DNA from: CANKHA01 sp963750965
GTDB lineage: Bacteria; Pseudomonadota; Alphaproteobacteria; Rhizobiales; Xanthobacteraceae
Direction of reading: 5' to 3'
NCBI GenBank assembly: GCA_963750965.1
Contig: CAVVSK010000022.1
Coordinates: 251,450 to 315,449, forward strand
DNA: 64,000 bases
In this document: positions 43,871 through 51,662 of the stretch, one piece after another
Layout of the letters: every line of letters starts with the position of its first letter
Numbering within the stretch: position 1 is the stretch's first letter
Made by a program: the position numbers and the translations under genes
The notes under the pieces: model-generated
Databases searched by the model: none
Seen by the model: only the letters and a program-made list of their open reading frames with translations
Told to the model about the DNA's origin: nothing

Positions 43871-45146
43871 CTATTTGCACTCGACCTGCGAGGCCTCCTG
43901 GCCGTCCGCCGGCGCCGTGATGGCGCAGACCTGCCCGACCTTCAGTTCCTTGCGGTCGCCTTTCTTGCCGGCGATCTGCAGGCTGGTGCGCGAACCCGAG
44001 ATGCTGGTTTTGAAGGGCTTTCCGTCTTTCATCTTGATGGTGATTTTCGCGCCATCGTTTTCGATGTCGGTGATGGCACCCTCGGTCGCGGCAGCCGCCT
44101 CGACCTTGGCGGTGACCGTCGGTCCCTTGTATTTGATCACGTCTGCCAGTCTTTCGATCATGGCCTTCGGCGTCTTGGAAAGACGCTCCAGCAGCGCCTG
44201 CATCTCGTCGCCGCCGACGATGTCGAGCTCGCGGCCTTCCTTTTCTGCGTCGGCCAGGAAGTCTTTATCCTTGACCATCTGATTGAAGGCCGTGCGGAGC
44301 GCCTTGACGCGCTCGGGGGGCACGCCGGGCGGCAGCATGAACGGCCGGCCGATCGCAAGCCGGGCGTCGCTGAACTCGAGCAAGGCCTTGTCCTCGGGAT
44401 TGGTGGCGAGTTCGAGCGCCAGCGGCACGTTCGGCAAGGCCGGATGCTTTTGGGTCGAAGCTTGCACCAGGAAGTTTACCTTGTTGTCCCGGAACCAATG
44501 CGCATTACGCGTGCTGAGCGACGAATAGGACGAACACACGGCGCTGACTTCGCCCCGCTCCATCGCAAGCGTGATGGCGGTCGACGACGGATAGCCAGTG
44601 ATGAGCTTGAACTTTGTTCCAAGCACGTTGTTCAGGGTCGCTGGCACGGTCTCGGTATCATTGGGGCCGCTGCCGCCGATGATCAGCTCTTTCTTGCGCA
44701 GATCGTCGAAGGTCTTGACGTCGGTGCTCGCCTTCCAGGAAACGCAGACCGTCACTTCGCTCGCGAGGCTGCCCAGCCAGTTGAATTTGGCGGTTTCGAA
44801 TTGCGGTCCCGGCTCGCCCATGATCTGGACGAAAGGCACCAGGCGCTGCACTTGCGCCATTGCAGTCCCATCTTTAGGCGCGGCGTTATAGAGGAAGTTT
44901 GCCGCAACGATGCCGCCGGCGCCTGGCATGTTCTGCACGACGATGGTGGGATTGCCGGGAATGAATTTGCCGAGATGGCGCGCAGAACAGGCGGGCATAG
45001 CCGTCATAACCGCCGCCGGGTTCTGATCCTACCAGCAGACGGATCTGGTTGTTCTTTTTGTAGAAGTCGGCAACAGGATCGCTCTGGGCGAGCGCGGATG
45101 AGGCGGCCACCACGCCGCAAAACGCAAGCAGGATACTGGATTTCAT
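43871..45146 (-). pseudogene. Second TctC/Bug-family binding protein, frameshifted
   Basis: The product is a paralogue of the 42.4-kb gene and has the same C-terminal extension (AKITIKMKDGKPF, VCAITAPADGQEASQVECK). The start MKSSILLAFCGVVAASSALA is a signal peptide and IRLLVGSEPGGGYDGYARL begins the fold. Near 44995 the frame slips by one base and ARHLGKFIPGNPTIVVQNMP continues to the stop. The total of 1276 bases is one over a multiple of three, so one extra base fits. If restored, it has about 424 residues. It is followed by its own terminator. Confidence 0.88.
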
Positions 45147-45331
45147 CGTGTTTCCTCGTTGTTTCGCGATCCCTGGGCTCGCTCTTAGGCTCACAAATTC
45201 CTCCCCCCGCCACAACGCGGCGGGATGTCGCCATTCTAGCAGTCCGATCCGGCGCACTCCACGCCTGCATTTCTTTTCGGCCTGTGCTGCCGCGCCTTGG
45301 GCGGGCACCTTTCCGGCATGGTGAAGGGGGG

Positions 45332-46516
45332 TTAACCGCCGCCGTAAAGCCAGGCGATGCCGTCATAGGCCTGCTGCGGCGTGCGCGCGCCCAGCATGAT
45401 GTTACGCAGCTCGGCTGTGACTCCGCGCGCGTGATAGAATTCGCCATAGACCCGGGCCATGATCTGCACGCGGCCGGTGCGCAGATAACGCGCCGCCTGA
45501 TAGGCTTGAACCGCCGCGGCTAGATCGTCCGGCTGCTCCGCTACCTTTTCTGCCAAAACGACCGCATCCTCGGTTGCCTGGCAGGCGCCTTGCGCGAGAT
45601 ATTGCAGCATCGGATGAGCGGCGTCGCCCAACAGCGTGACGCGGCCCTGCGACCAGTTCTTCACCGGCTCCCGATCGCACAACACCCACATGCGCCAGGT
45701 TTCGATCCGCTCCAAAAGCCTCAGCACTTCCGGCCGCTGGCCGCTGAAATGCTTCCACAGCTCACTCGGATCGACTTCCGTGTTCCAGCCTTCCTCGTAG
45801 CGGTCGGAATGGAACACCGCGACGAGATTATAGAGCTCGCCACGGCGCAGCGGATAATGCACGAAATGTGTGCGCGGCCCGGCCCAAAGCACGACGTCAG
45901 GCCGCCAGAGATCGTCAGGCACCTCTGCGCGCTTGAGCACGGCACGATAGGCGATATGGCCGCTGACACGCGGCGAACCGTCACCGATGATCCTTTCCCG
46001 CGTCTTCGACCACATTCCATCGCAGCCAATCAGCGCGCGGCCTTGCACCCGTTCGCCGCCGTGCAGAATTGCCGTGATGCCGGTGCCGTCATCCTCAAAA
46101 CTCTCCACGCGCTGGCTGGTCTCCAGCGAAACCAGATTGCTGTTTTGACAGGCTTTCAGGAATACGCCGTGCACGTCGGCGCGATGACTTACCGCATAAG
46201 GCTGCCCGAAGCGGGCAACAAACTCGTGGTCCAACGGCAGCCGCGTGACCAGATCGCCGGACAGGGCGCAGCGCATCTCCATGGCCGACGGCTGCCAAGC
46301 GTCAGCCAGTAAGGCGTCTTTCAATCCAATGCGCTCGGCGGCGACAAAAATATTGGGCGAGAGTTGGATGCCGGCGCCGATCTCGCGGAACTCGGCGGCC
46401 TGTTCCAGCACGCGCACCCGAAAGCCCTTGCGCGACAGCGCATGGGCGGCCGCCAGACCCCCGATGCCGCCGCCGGCGATCAGGATCGGCAGATCGTGCC
46501 CATTGCTCTTTTTCAC
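45332..46516 (-). CDS. FAD-dependent monooxygenase, salicylate hydroxylase-like
   Basis: The 394-residue class A flavoprotein hydroxylase shows the FAD-binding GGGIGG at 15-20 (ILIAGGGIGGLAAAHALSRK), the central ALIGCDGMWSKTRE with the DG fingerprint, and the second FAD contact LLGDAAHPMLQYLAQGA. It resembles salicylate 1-hydroxylase and 3-hydroxybenzoate 6-hydroxylase. The substrate is not determinable, though the adjacent TctC proteins could bring in an aromatic acid. No signal peptide; cytoplasmic, NAD(P)H dependent. Confidence 0.9.
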   Translation of the reverse strand: MKKSNGHDLPILIAGGGIGGLAAAHALSRKGFRVRVLEQAAEFREIGAGIQLSPNIFVAAERIGLKDALLADAWQPSAMEMRCALSGDLVTRLPLDHEFVARFGQPYAVSHRADVHGVFLKACQNSNLVSLETSQRVESFEDDGTGITAILHGGERVQGRALIGCDGMWSKTRERIIGDGSPRVSGHIAYRAVLKRAEVPDDLWRPDVVLWAGPRTHFVHYPLRRGELYNLVAVFHSDRYEEGWNTEVDPSELWKHFSGQRPEVLRLLERIETWRMWVLCDREPVKNWSQGRVTLLGDAAHPMLQYLAQGACQATEDAVVLAEKVAEQPDDLAAAVQAYQAARYLRTGRVQIMARVYGEFYHARGVTAELRNIMLGARTPQQAYDGIAWLYGGG

Positions 46517-46579
46517 GCCAACACTCCCAATGCTCGCCGCAATTATTTAGCGTGAAGGAAAACCGGCCGCCAGCGCGTG

Positions 46580-46613
46580 AAAAAGCTCGGCAGCCGCTTC
46601 GAGGCGGCTGCCG
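46580..46613 (-). terminator. Rho-independent terminator of the small zinc-ribbon gene
   Basis: CGGCAGCCGC and its complement form a 10-bp stem with a six-base loop. On the minus strand a run of five T residues follows. It lies 32 bases past the stop at 46645. Confidence 0.8.
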
Positions 46614-46644
46614 GCTTATCCACACGCAATACAAATGGCAGAGA

Positions 46645-46863
46645 TTACGCAGGCGAGGGAAGTTCAACGCCTTCGGCGAGTGTCACCGCAGTCTGAAAAT
46701 CGTGCCCGCAGGATTCGCAGGCCCAGGAGTGACGGATATGGCCGTCACTCAAAAATTCAGAAGCTTCCGCGGCGACGAGGGTATTGCCGCAGCGAGGGCA
46801 GCTTGGGTTACTCAAATAACGCCGGAACTCGAACGCGAGGGGTGCTTGGCTATGAAGGCTCAT
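46645..46863 (-). CDS. Small zinc-ribbon protein
   Basis: The 72-residue protein has C22-x2-C25 (SCPRCGNTLV) and C49-x2-C52 (WACESCGHDFQ), a classic zinc ribbon. No other domain is visible. A terminator follows. Role unknown; it may be a small regulatory or nucleic-acid-binding protein. Confidence 0.75.
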   Translation of the reverse strand: MSLHSQAPLAFEFRRYLSNPSCPRCGNTLVAAEASEFLSDGHIRHSWACESCGHDFQTAVTLAEGVELPSPA

Positions 46864-47220
46864 GGCGCGCTCCTCTGTCGGTCTTCCTAGACGATAGAAG
46901 TGCAGTGTGGCAGGGCCGCGACTTCAAGGTGACAGGCTATATCAAGTTCCTTAAATGGGAGAGGTGTGGATAACTGGCTTTTTATATTAATCGCCAGCGA
47001 CATACGACCCGTTGTTATTCAGACGCCGGGAAGTGCCTGTCTCTCGTGGCGCGTCCCGCTCTCGTGAATGTGATGGAAAGAATTGGCTCGAGTGGCGCCG
47101 CCGGGCCCGAAGTTAGCGCCAGAACTGATGCGGGACTGCGGTAAAAAGAATCATCGTAGAACGCTTGGACGGAAAGCATTCTGTGGAAGACTTCGTCGCA
47201 TGAAGGAAAGCAAAAGATAG
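46864..47220. other. Intergenic region, nothing identified
   Basis: This 357-base region lies between two divergent zinc-ribbon genes and probably holds both promoters. No RNA gene or coding frame is convincing. Confidence 0.4.
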
Positions 47221-47427
47221 ATGTCAAAAGAGGCGGATCGAGCCAATTTGGAACGCATGGTGCGCGAGGCGATGGAAAAGAATGCCCTCGCGGTAAAAAA
47301 GGGCGACACGCGTATGGAAGCCAAATGCGGAAAATGCGGCGTCGTCAATCGCGTGAAAGTTGCGCCCGGGCAAACCCGGGCCAAGTTCAAGTGCAAGGAG
47401 TGTGGGCATCAACAGAGCACGCTGTGA
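47221..47427 (+). CDS. Small helical zinc-ribbon protein
   Basis: The 68-residue protein has an N-terminal charged helix (SKEADRANLERMVREAMEK) and a zinc ribbon with C36-x2-C39 (EAKCGKCGVVNR) and C58-x2-C61 (KFKCKECGHQQ). It resembles zinc-finger peptides found widely in Rhizobiales; function unknown. The ATG at 47221 fits the start of the helix. Confidence 0.8.
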   Translation: MSKEADRANLERMVREAMEKNALAVKKGDTRMEAKCGKCGVVNRVKVAPGQTRAKFKCKECGHQQSTL

Positions 47428-47546
47428 GCCGAAAGCCGCGCAACGTGACAGATTCTGGACCGAGCGCTTCATCTTCGCGCATAGGCGATGCTTCACCGAA
47501 CAGGGGGCGGTGCGGCGGAAAAAATCTCTACGCTGGTTGCTTGAAT

Positions 47547-47578
47547 AAAATGCCGCCCGCTCGCGCGGGCGGCATTTT
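47547..47578. terminator. Bidirectional rho-independent terminator
   Basis: AAAATGCCGCCCGC-TCGC-GCGGGCGGCATTTT is a 14-bp perfect stem with A- and T-runs on both sides. It lies between convergent genes ending at 47427 and 47586. Confidence 0.9.
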
Positions 47579-47585
47579 GGTGCCG

Positions 47586-48428
47586 TCAGACTCGACGATA
47601 CGGTTTATCCCAATCAAGAAATTCCGGGACTGGCTCCAGCCCTTCGCGATGGCTGCCTGCCACCGAGGCCGCAAACCAGGCCACCGCCGCTCCGAGCAAC
47701 GCCACTGCTGCGGCTATAAAGGCGAGGATGGCGCCGCTGCGCCGGGCACGCGCAATATTCTCCTTGGCGCGGGCGGTCACTTCGGCCACCCGACGTTCGG
47801 CATCGGGCTGCGACAGACCGGTATTCGCCGCGACGAGACGGTTCAGGTAGGTCCGGTCTTCGTCGAGCATGCCGCGGTGGCTGGATGCACTGAGCAGGAT
47901 TCGGGCAGCTTCCGCCCGGGTATGATTGATGTCGCCCTGCATCTGACGTCCGCGGAACAGACGGTCCAGATCAAATGCAATGATGTTTTCCCCAGCCACG
48001 GAGGCTGCGGGACCGGCAGAAGCGCCGGACGGTGCCGCCAGTCGGCTGGCACCCAAGGCCAAGGCCGCCAGCATCAAAGCCGTCAGGAGAGTGGCAAGGG
48101 CCCAGACCAGCAGGCCATGCATGCCGTCGCTGAAGGCCATGTCAGGGCTAGAACCGATTCGTGTCCGCAACCGTCCCGCGACATAGGCCCCAAGACCATA
48201 GGACGCGACGCCCACGAGGATCAGGTACAAGCCCGAAAGCAACACCAGAGCCATGGAAGCATCCCGCCAGGTGGGCGCGGACGAGGCGACGGAAATACCG
48301 ACGCCCGCTGCAAAGCCATGCAGAACCATGGCCACAGCTGCGGCGACGAGCGAACCCGCAATAACCGGGCCCCAATGAACCCTTGCAACAGTTGGATCCG
48401 CAATTGTTGCGGTGCGAACTTCAACCAC
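47586..48428 (-). CDS. Conserved membrane protein, four helices
   Basis: The 280-residue protein has membrane helices at about 18-47, 58-82, 104-128 and 233-258. The loop between helices 3 and 4 (about 130-230) is soluble and helical (LDEDRTYLNRLVAANTGLSQ, DAERRVAEVTARAKENIARA). The N-terminal HWGPVIAGSLVAAAVAMVLH is conserved in rhizobial proteins of unknown function. It lies just upstream of a tiny membrane peptide gene on the same strand and may be induced with stress genes, which is a guess. Confidence 0.8.
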   Translation of the reverse strand: MVEVRTATIADPTVARVHWGPVIAGSLVAAAVAMVLHGFAAGVGISVASSAPTWRDASMALVLLSGLYLILVGVASYGLGAYVAGRLRTRIGSSPDMAFSDGMHGLLVWALATLLTALMLAALALGASRLAAPSGASAGPAASVAGENIIAFDLDRLFRGRQMQGDINHTRAEAARILLSASSHRGMLDEDRTYLNRLVAANTGLSQPDAERRVAEVTARAKENIARARRSGAILAFIAAAVALLGAAVAWFAASVAGSHREGLEPVPEFLDWDKPYRRV

Positions 48429-48450
48429 AGTGACCTCCTACAATATTGGT

Positions 48451-48525
48451 TCAGCGCAATCCGAAGAACGAGAGAATCGCCAGGATCACCACGATCAGTC
48501 CGATCAAATAAATGAGTCCGTGCAT
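48451..48525 (-). CDS. 24-residue membrane peptide
   Basis: A short frame reads MHGLIYLIGLIVVILAILSF and ends FGLR. It is a single hydrophobic helix with a charged end. An ideal GGAGG lies seven bases before the ATG, which strongly supports translation. The stop is 22 bases before the start of the next membrane gene on the same strand, so both are likely in one transcript. Its function is unknown. Confidence 0.7.
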   Translation of the reverse strand: MHGLIYLIGLIVVILAILSFFGLR

Positions 48526-48693
48526 AGGTCGCCTCCTTTCTTGCCGGCGCAGCCGGAACAGCGCGCCCAAGGCAGGAACGAGAAAGCGGCCTGGAGGTTC
48601 CGAGCACGGCGCAGAATGATGACGCCACTGCGAAGGACGTAACGGCGATTCTCGACTCGCTTCGAGCCAGCTAGTCGGCGCCTGAGTAAGCCG

Positions 48694-48867
48694 CTACTTC
48701 GTGTCGTCCCGCTCTTTGGCCAAGAGACGCTCGAGGTGTTCGGCCAGTTGAAGGTAGGCGTGCGCAAGTTCGAAGTAGGCGATTTTGGCGCTGGGATCGG
48801 ACGTCAGCTGCGCCTTGTTTTCGAAGTCGGCAGCCCGCTCTCGATAAAGATCTGACTTTGATGCCAT
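48694..48867 (-). CDS. Small helical protein (57 residues)
   Basis: The frame begins MASKSDLYRERAADFENKAQ and continues through YFELAHAYLQLAEHLERLLA to a stop. It is one or two amphipathic helices with periodic Leu, Tyr and Ala, as in TPR-like helical hairpins. Similar short proteins occur widely in Bradyrhizobium relatives, from memory. It forms a possible group with the two membrane genes to its left, although about 170 bases separate them. Confidence 0.65.
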   Translation of the reverse strand: MASKSDLYRERAADFENKAQLTSDPSAKIAYFELAHAYLQLAEHLERLLAKERDDTK

Positions 48868-49087
48868 GTGCCCGCCCCGCGCGACTGTCGGAGTTAAGGT
48901 TCACGCCAAGTCTTCCTGTCGAATCAATTACGCTGGGGTCAACATAAGCGCCGAAAATAATTGTGGTCACAACGGCAGGGTGGCTGTCGTCCCAAGTATC
49001 TGCGGAGCCTGTGGCATCGCTTTTGCCGGCATGGCAAACCGTCCAGCGTCAAAAAGTGCCAGAGCGGAGGCTAACCTCTGTCGCGGC

Positions 49088-49615
49088 TTAGCCGTGCCGC
49101 AGGTGAAACAGCTCACTGAATAGATACGGACCAAAACAATACACGGATGTCCACAACAGAGCGCCAACCACCTGGGCGGCCAGAAATCGGTGCCATGGCA
49201 TGGCCAAGGAGCCGGCCATCAAGCCATTGACCTGACGTAAACCGGGTAAGAACCGTGCAATCACCACGATCCAAGGCCCCGTTTTTCGGAACTGCGCTTC
49301 AATCGCGCTCAGCCGTTGCGGCGTGAGCTTAACGTAGGGACCGTAAGTGCGTAGGAGCGCCCTGCCGCCGAAGCGTCCAATCAGGTACCCCGTCAGATCC
49401 CCCAGGATCGCGCCGGTTAAGGCTCCGGCAAATACTGACGCAATCGACAGTTTCTGCTGTGCCGCAAGCAGAGAAGCCGCAATCATTCCGGTCTCGCCAG
49501 GTAATGGCGCGCCGATGGATTCAAAGTAGATCATAAAGAAGATCGCGATCGCTCCATACGCGTCGATAAATGGTTCGACGTGTGCCCAGCCACTGTGTAG
49601 CGTTGCGCGCATCAT
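49088..49615 (-). CDS. DedA family membrane protein
   Basis: The product of about 175 residues has the DedA/SNARE-associated fold: FFMIYFESIGAPLPGETGMI with the acidic and proline-rich re-entrant motif, then GAILGDLTGYLIGRFGGR and FLPGLRQVNGLMAGSLAMPW. DedA proteins are flippases for undecaprenyl phosphate or phospholipids. The start is ambiguous among 49639, 49615 and 49612. The gene is isolated on the minus strand. Confidence 0.9.
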   Translation of the reverse strand: MMRATLHSGWAHVEPFIDAYGAIAIFFMIYFESIGAPLPGETGMIAASLLAAQQKLSIASVFAGALTGAILGDLTGYLIGRFGGRALLRTYGPYVKLTPQRLSAIEAQFRKTGPWIVVIARFLPGLRQVNGLMAGSLAMPWHRFLAAQVVGALLWTSVYCFGPYLFSELFHLRHG

Positions 49616-49799
49616 TTTGACGTGGGTCGCTGCGAGCACCCCAGTAAATACATTCGCACTCTAGACTACTACCTCGACTTCAGCACGCTGCCTCTTGCTC
49701 CTAATCGCCCACATACGGAGACTTGAAGCAGAGCATAGAGGCGGCCGCCCGGCGCGATCTATGGCACAAAGTGAACGACGGTATTGGTGCCCATGACGC

Positions 49800-49997
49800 T
49801 TACTCCCAGGCCGCCCTGGCGCAGTTTGGGGAAGCCGCGCCGAAGCTTACGCCGCCTGGCGTTGAGGGAGAATTTCCCCTCTGGACTATCTGCGAGGCGC
49901 AATAGGTACCGTCAATGATCGGGTTGCAGGACTGCGCGACTGCCGCCGCGCTCAGCAGCAACGTTGATACCGCCACCAATGCACTCTTGCGGCTCAT
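49800..49997 (-). CDS. Small secreted protein, doubtful C-terminus
   Basis: A 65-codon frame starts MSRKSALVAVSTLLLSAAAV with a credible signal peptide, followed by AQSCNPIIDGTYCAS. The sequence then becomes compositionally odd, so another frameshift may be present after TYCAS. The secreted N-terminal part looks real, but the rest is uncertain. Confidence 0.4.
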   Translation of the reverse strand: MSRKSALVAVSTLLLSAAAVAQSCNPIIDGTYCASQIVQRGNSPSTPGGVSFGAASPNCARAAWE

Positions 49998-50289
49998 CTG
50001 TTTCCCGCCATCGCCTCAGTTACGCGTCAACGTAAGGTGGATTTTTCTTAGATCAACCGTGGCTAATGCTGCTCGGCGCGCTCGATTCTCAGCAGGCAGC
50101 CGAAGTCGTAATGGGTGCGAAAGATGAGGTGGATGGATGGGACCTTGAGCTGTGCACGCCCGTCCTTGTTTGGCTTATAAAGGGTGCTAAGCTATCTAAC
50201 AGTGCGGGTTGATGTGGCGTGGAGTGCTTCGTGCGCTACTGTTTCCCGTTTGCAAAACCATGGCGCGGAGCGTCTAAGCGGTATTCGTC

Positions 50290-50949
50290 ATGAACGTGCA
50301 GCCGGCCATCATCCATCTCGTTGACGATGATACGTTGTTCCGCACGTCAATTTCGCGTCTGTTGAAAGCTTCAAGTTTTCAGGTTGTCATCCACAATACA
50401 GCAAGCGAGTTCCTGAAAATGCCGCCGAGCTCCGATCGCGGCTGCATTTTGTTGGATGTAAAAATGCCGGATCTGGATGGCTTCGAGGTGCAGCATCGCC
50501 TTTCAAAGTTAGGGATCAACTTACCTATCGTGTTTTTGACTGGACATGGCGATATTGCAAAGGGTGTACGTGCTATCAAGGCTGGGGCAGAGGACTTTCT
50601 ACCCAAGCCCGTGACCAAAGCCGAACTTCTCAACGCGATTCAACGCGCTCTAATGCGCTACGATGACGTGCACCAACGAAACTCCCAATTCGACGCTTTT
50701 CGTTCACTTGTGGCAACGCTTACACCGCGAGAGCGGGAAGTTTTTACGTGGGTGGTCCGCGGCAAACTCAACAAGCAAATTGCCTACGACCTGGGGACCT
50801 CGGAGCGCACCATCAAGGCGCACCGCCACAGCATGATGGATAAGCTCAAGGTCCGATCGCTGGCGGAATTGGTTTCAATGGCTGAACGGATCGGTTTTCT
50901 GGCGGAACCCAAAGACAGCAAGTCCGGCACCACCAAGCCCGGCAGCTAA
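50290..50949 (+). CDS. FixJ/NarL-type two-component response regulator
   Basis: The 219-residue protein has a receiver domain with acidic pocket D12-D14, phospho-acceptor D56 (ILLDVKMPDLDG) and lysine K106 (FLPKPVTKAE). A LuxR-type helix-turn-helix follows (about 140-200, LTPREREVFTWVVRGKLNKQ, GTSERTIKAHRHSMMDKL). This is the FixJ/NodW class. Its partner may be the sensor kinase at 51.7-53.5 kb on the other strand, with a single-domain receiver between them. Confidence 0.92.
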   Translation: MNVQPAIIHLVDDDTLFRTSISRLLKASSFQVVIHNTASEFLKMPPSSDRGCILLDVKMPDLDGFEVQHRLSKLGINLPIVFLTGHGDIAKGVRAIKAGAEDFLPKPVTKAELLNAIQRALMRYDDVHQRNSQFDAFRSLVATLTPREREVFTWVVRGKLNKQIAYDLGTSERTIKAHRHSMMDKLKVRSLAELVSMAERIGFLAEPKDSKSGTTKPGS

Positions 50950-51114
50950 AGAAGATTGTTTAACCGTCCGCATGTGGCGTGTCTTTATTCATTCTGCATT
51001 CATCCTGCCCCTAGGTACAATACCCTTTTGGGGCGAACTGTATAAAACTCGAATATGACCCCTTTATTCCCATCTAAACATGCGCGCCCCGTTTGCGCGT
51101 CAAGTTTATTGAGT

Positions 51115-51486
51115 ATGCCACTCATGCGGAATACAATCGTCGCCCTCGTCGACAACGACCCATGCATGCTCAAGGCGCTTCACCGCCTGCTGATAGTGCA
51201 CGGCTTTGACGTCGAGACTTATGTCTCCGCAGAGGCCTTTCTTGATCGCAGCGCGGCGAATGAAGTGGATTGTCTCATTCTCGATATAAACCTGGATGGC
51301 ATGTCCGGCATTACCTTGCGCCGGCAGCTGGCCACATCCGGCTCCGGCCTGCCGGTTATTTTCATGACCGCCTTCGATAATGAGCGCACGCATCAGGAAG
51401 CTCTAAGCGCCGGATGTATTGCATATCTGCTGAAGCCTTTTCCCGCGGCATCGCTCCTCCGCGCGATCGAGAAGGCGGCGGCCTAG
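51115..51486 (+). CDS. Single-domain response regulator receiver
   Basis: The protein of about 120 residues is a receiver alone, with the acidic pair in IVALVDNDPCMLKA, the phospho-acceptor in CLILDINLDGMSG and the conserved lysine in AYLLKPFPAAS. It has no output domain, so it may act as a phosphate sink or by protein contact. In-frame starts at 51055, 51115 and 51124 are possible; I favour the two nearest the domain. It sits tail to tail with the sensor kinase. Confidence 0.85.
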   Translation: MPLMRNTIVALVDNDPCMLKALHRLLIVHGFDVETYVSAEAFLDRSAANEVDCLILDINLDGMSGITLRRQLATSGSGLPVIFMTAFDNERTHQEALSAGCIAYLLKPFPAASLLRAIEKAAA

Positions 51487-51662
51487 TGCCTCGAATCTGC
51501 GGTGCGCCTGATGCAGGTCTGGTGCAGGTCGTACCGGCCGGGATCGCTATGGTATCCCGTGTTGGACGGCCCCTCCCGAGGGGTCGAAACCTCGCAGGCG
51601 ACCAGCCGGTGCGGAATGATCGGTCGTCATCGATAACTATAGAAGACGAGATTCTGGAGAGA

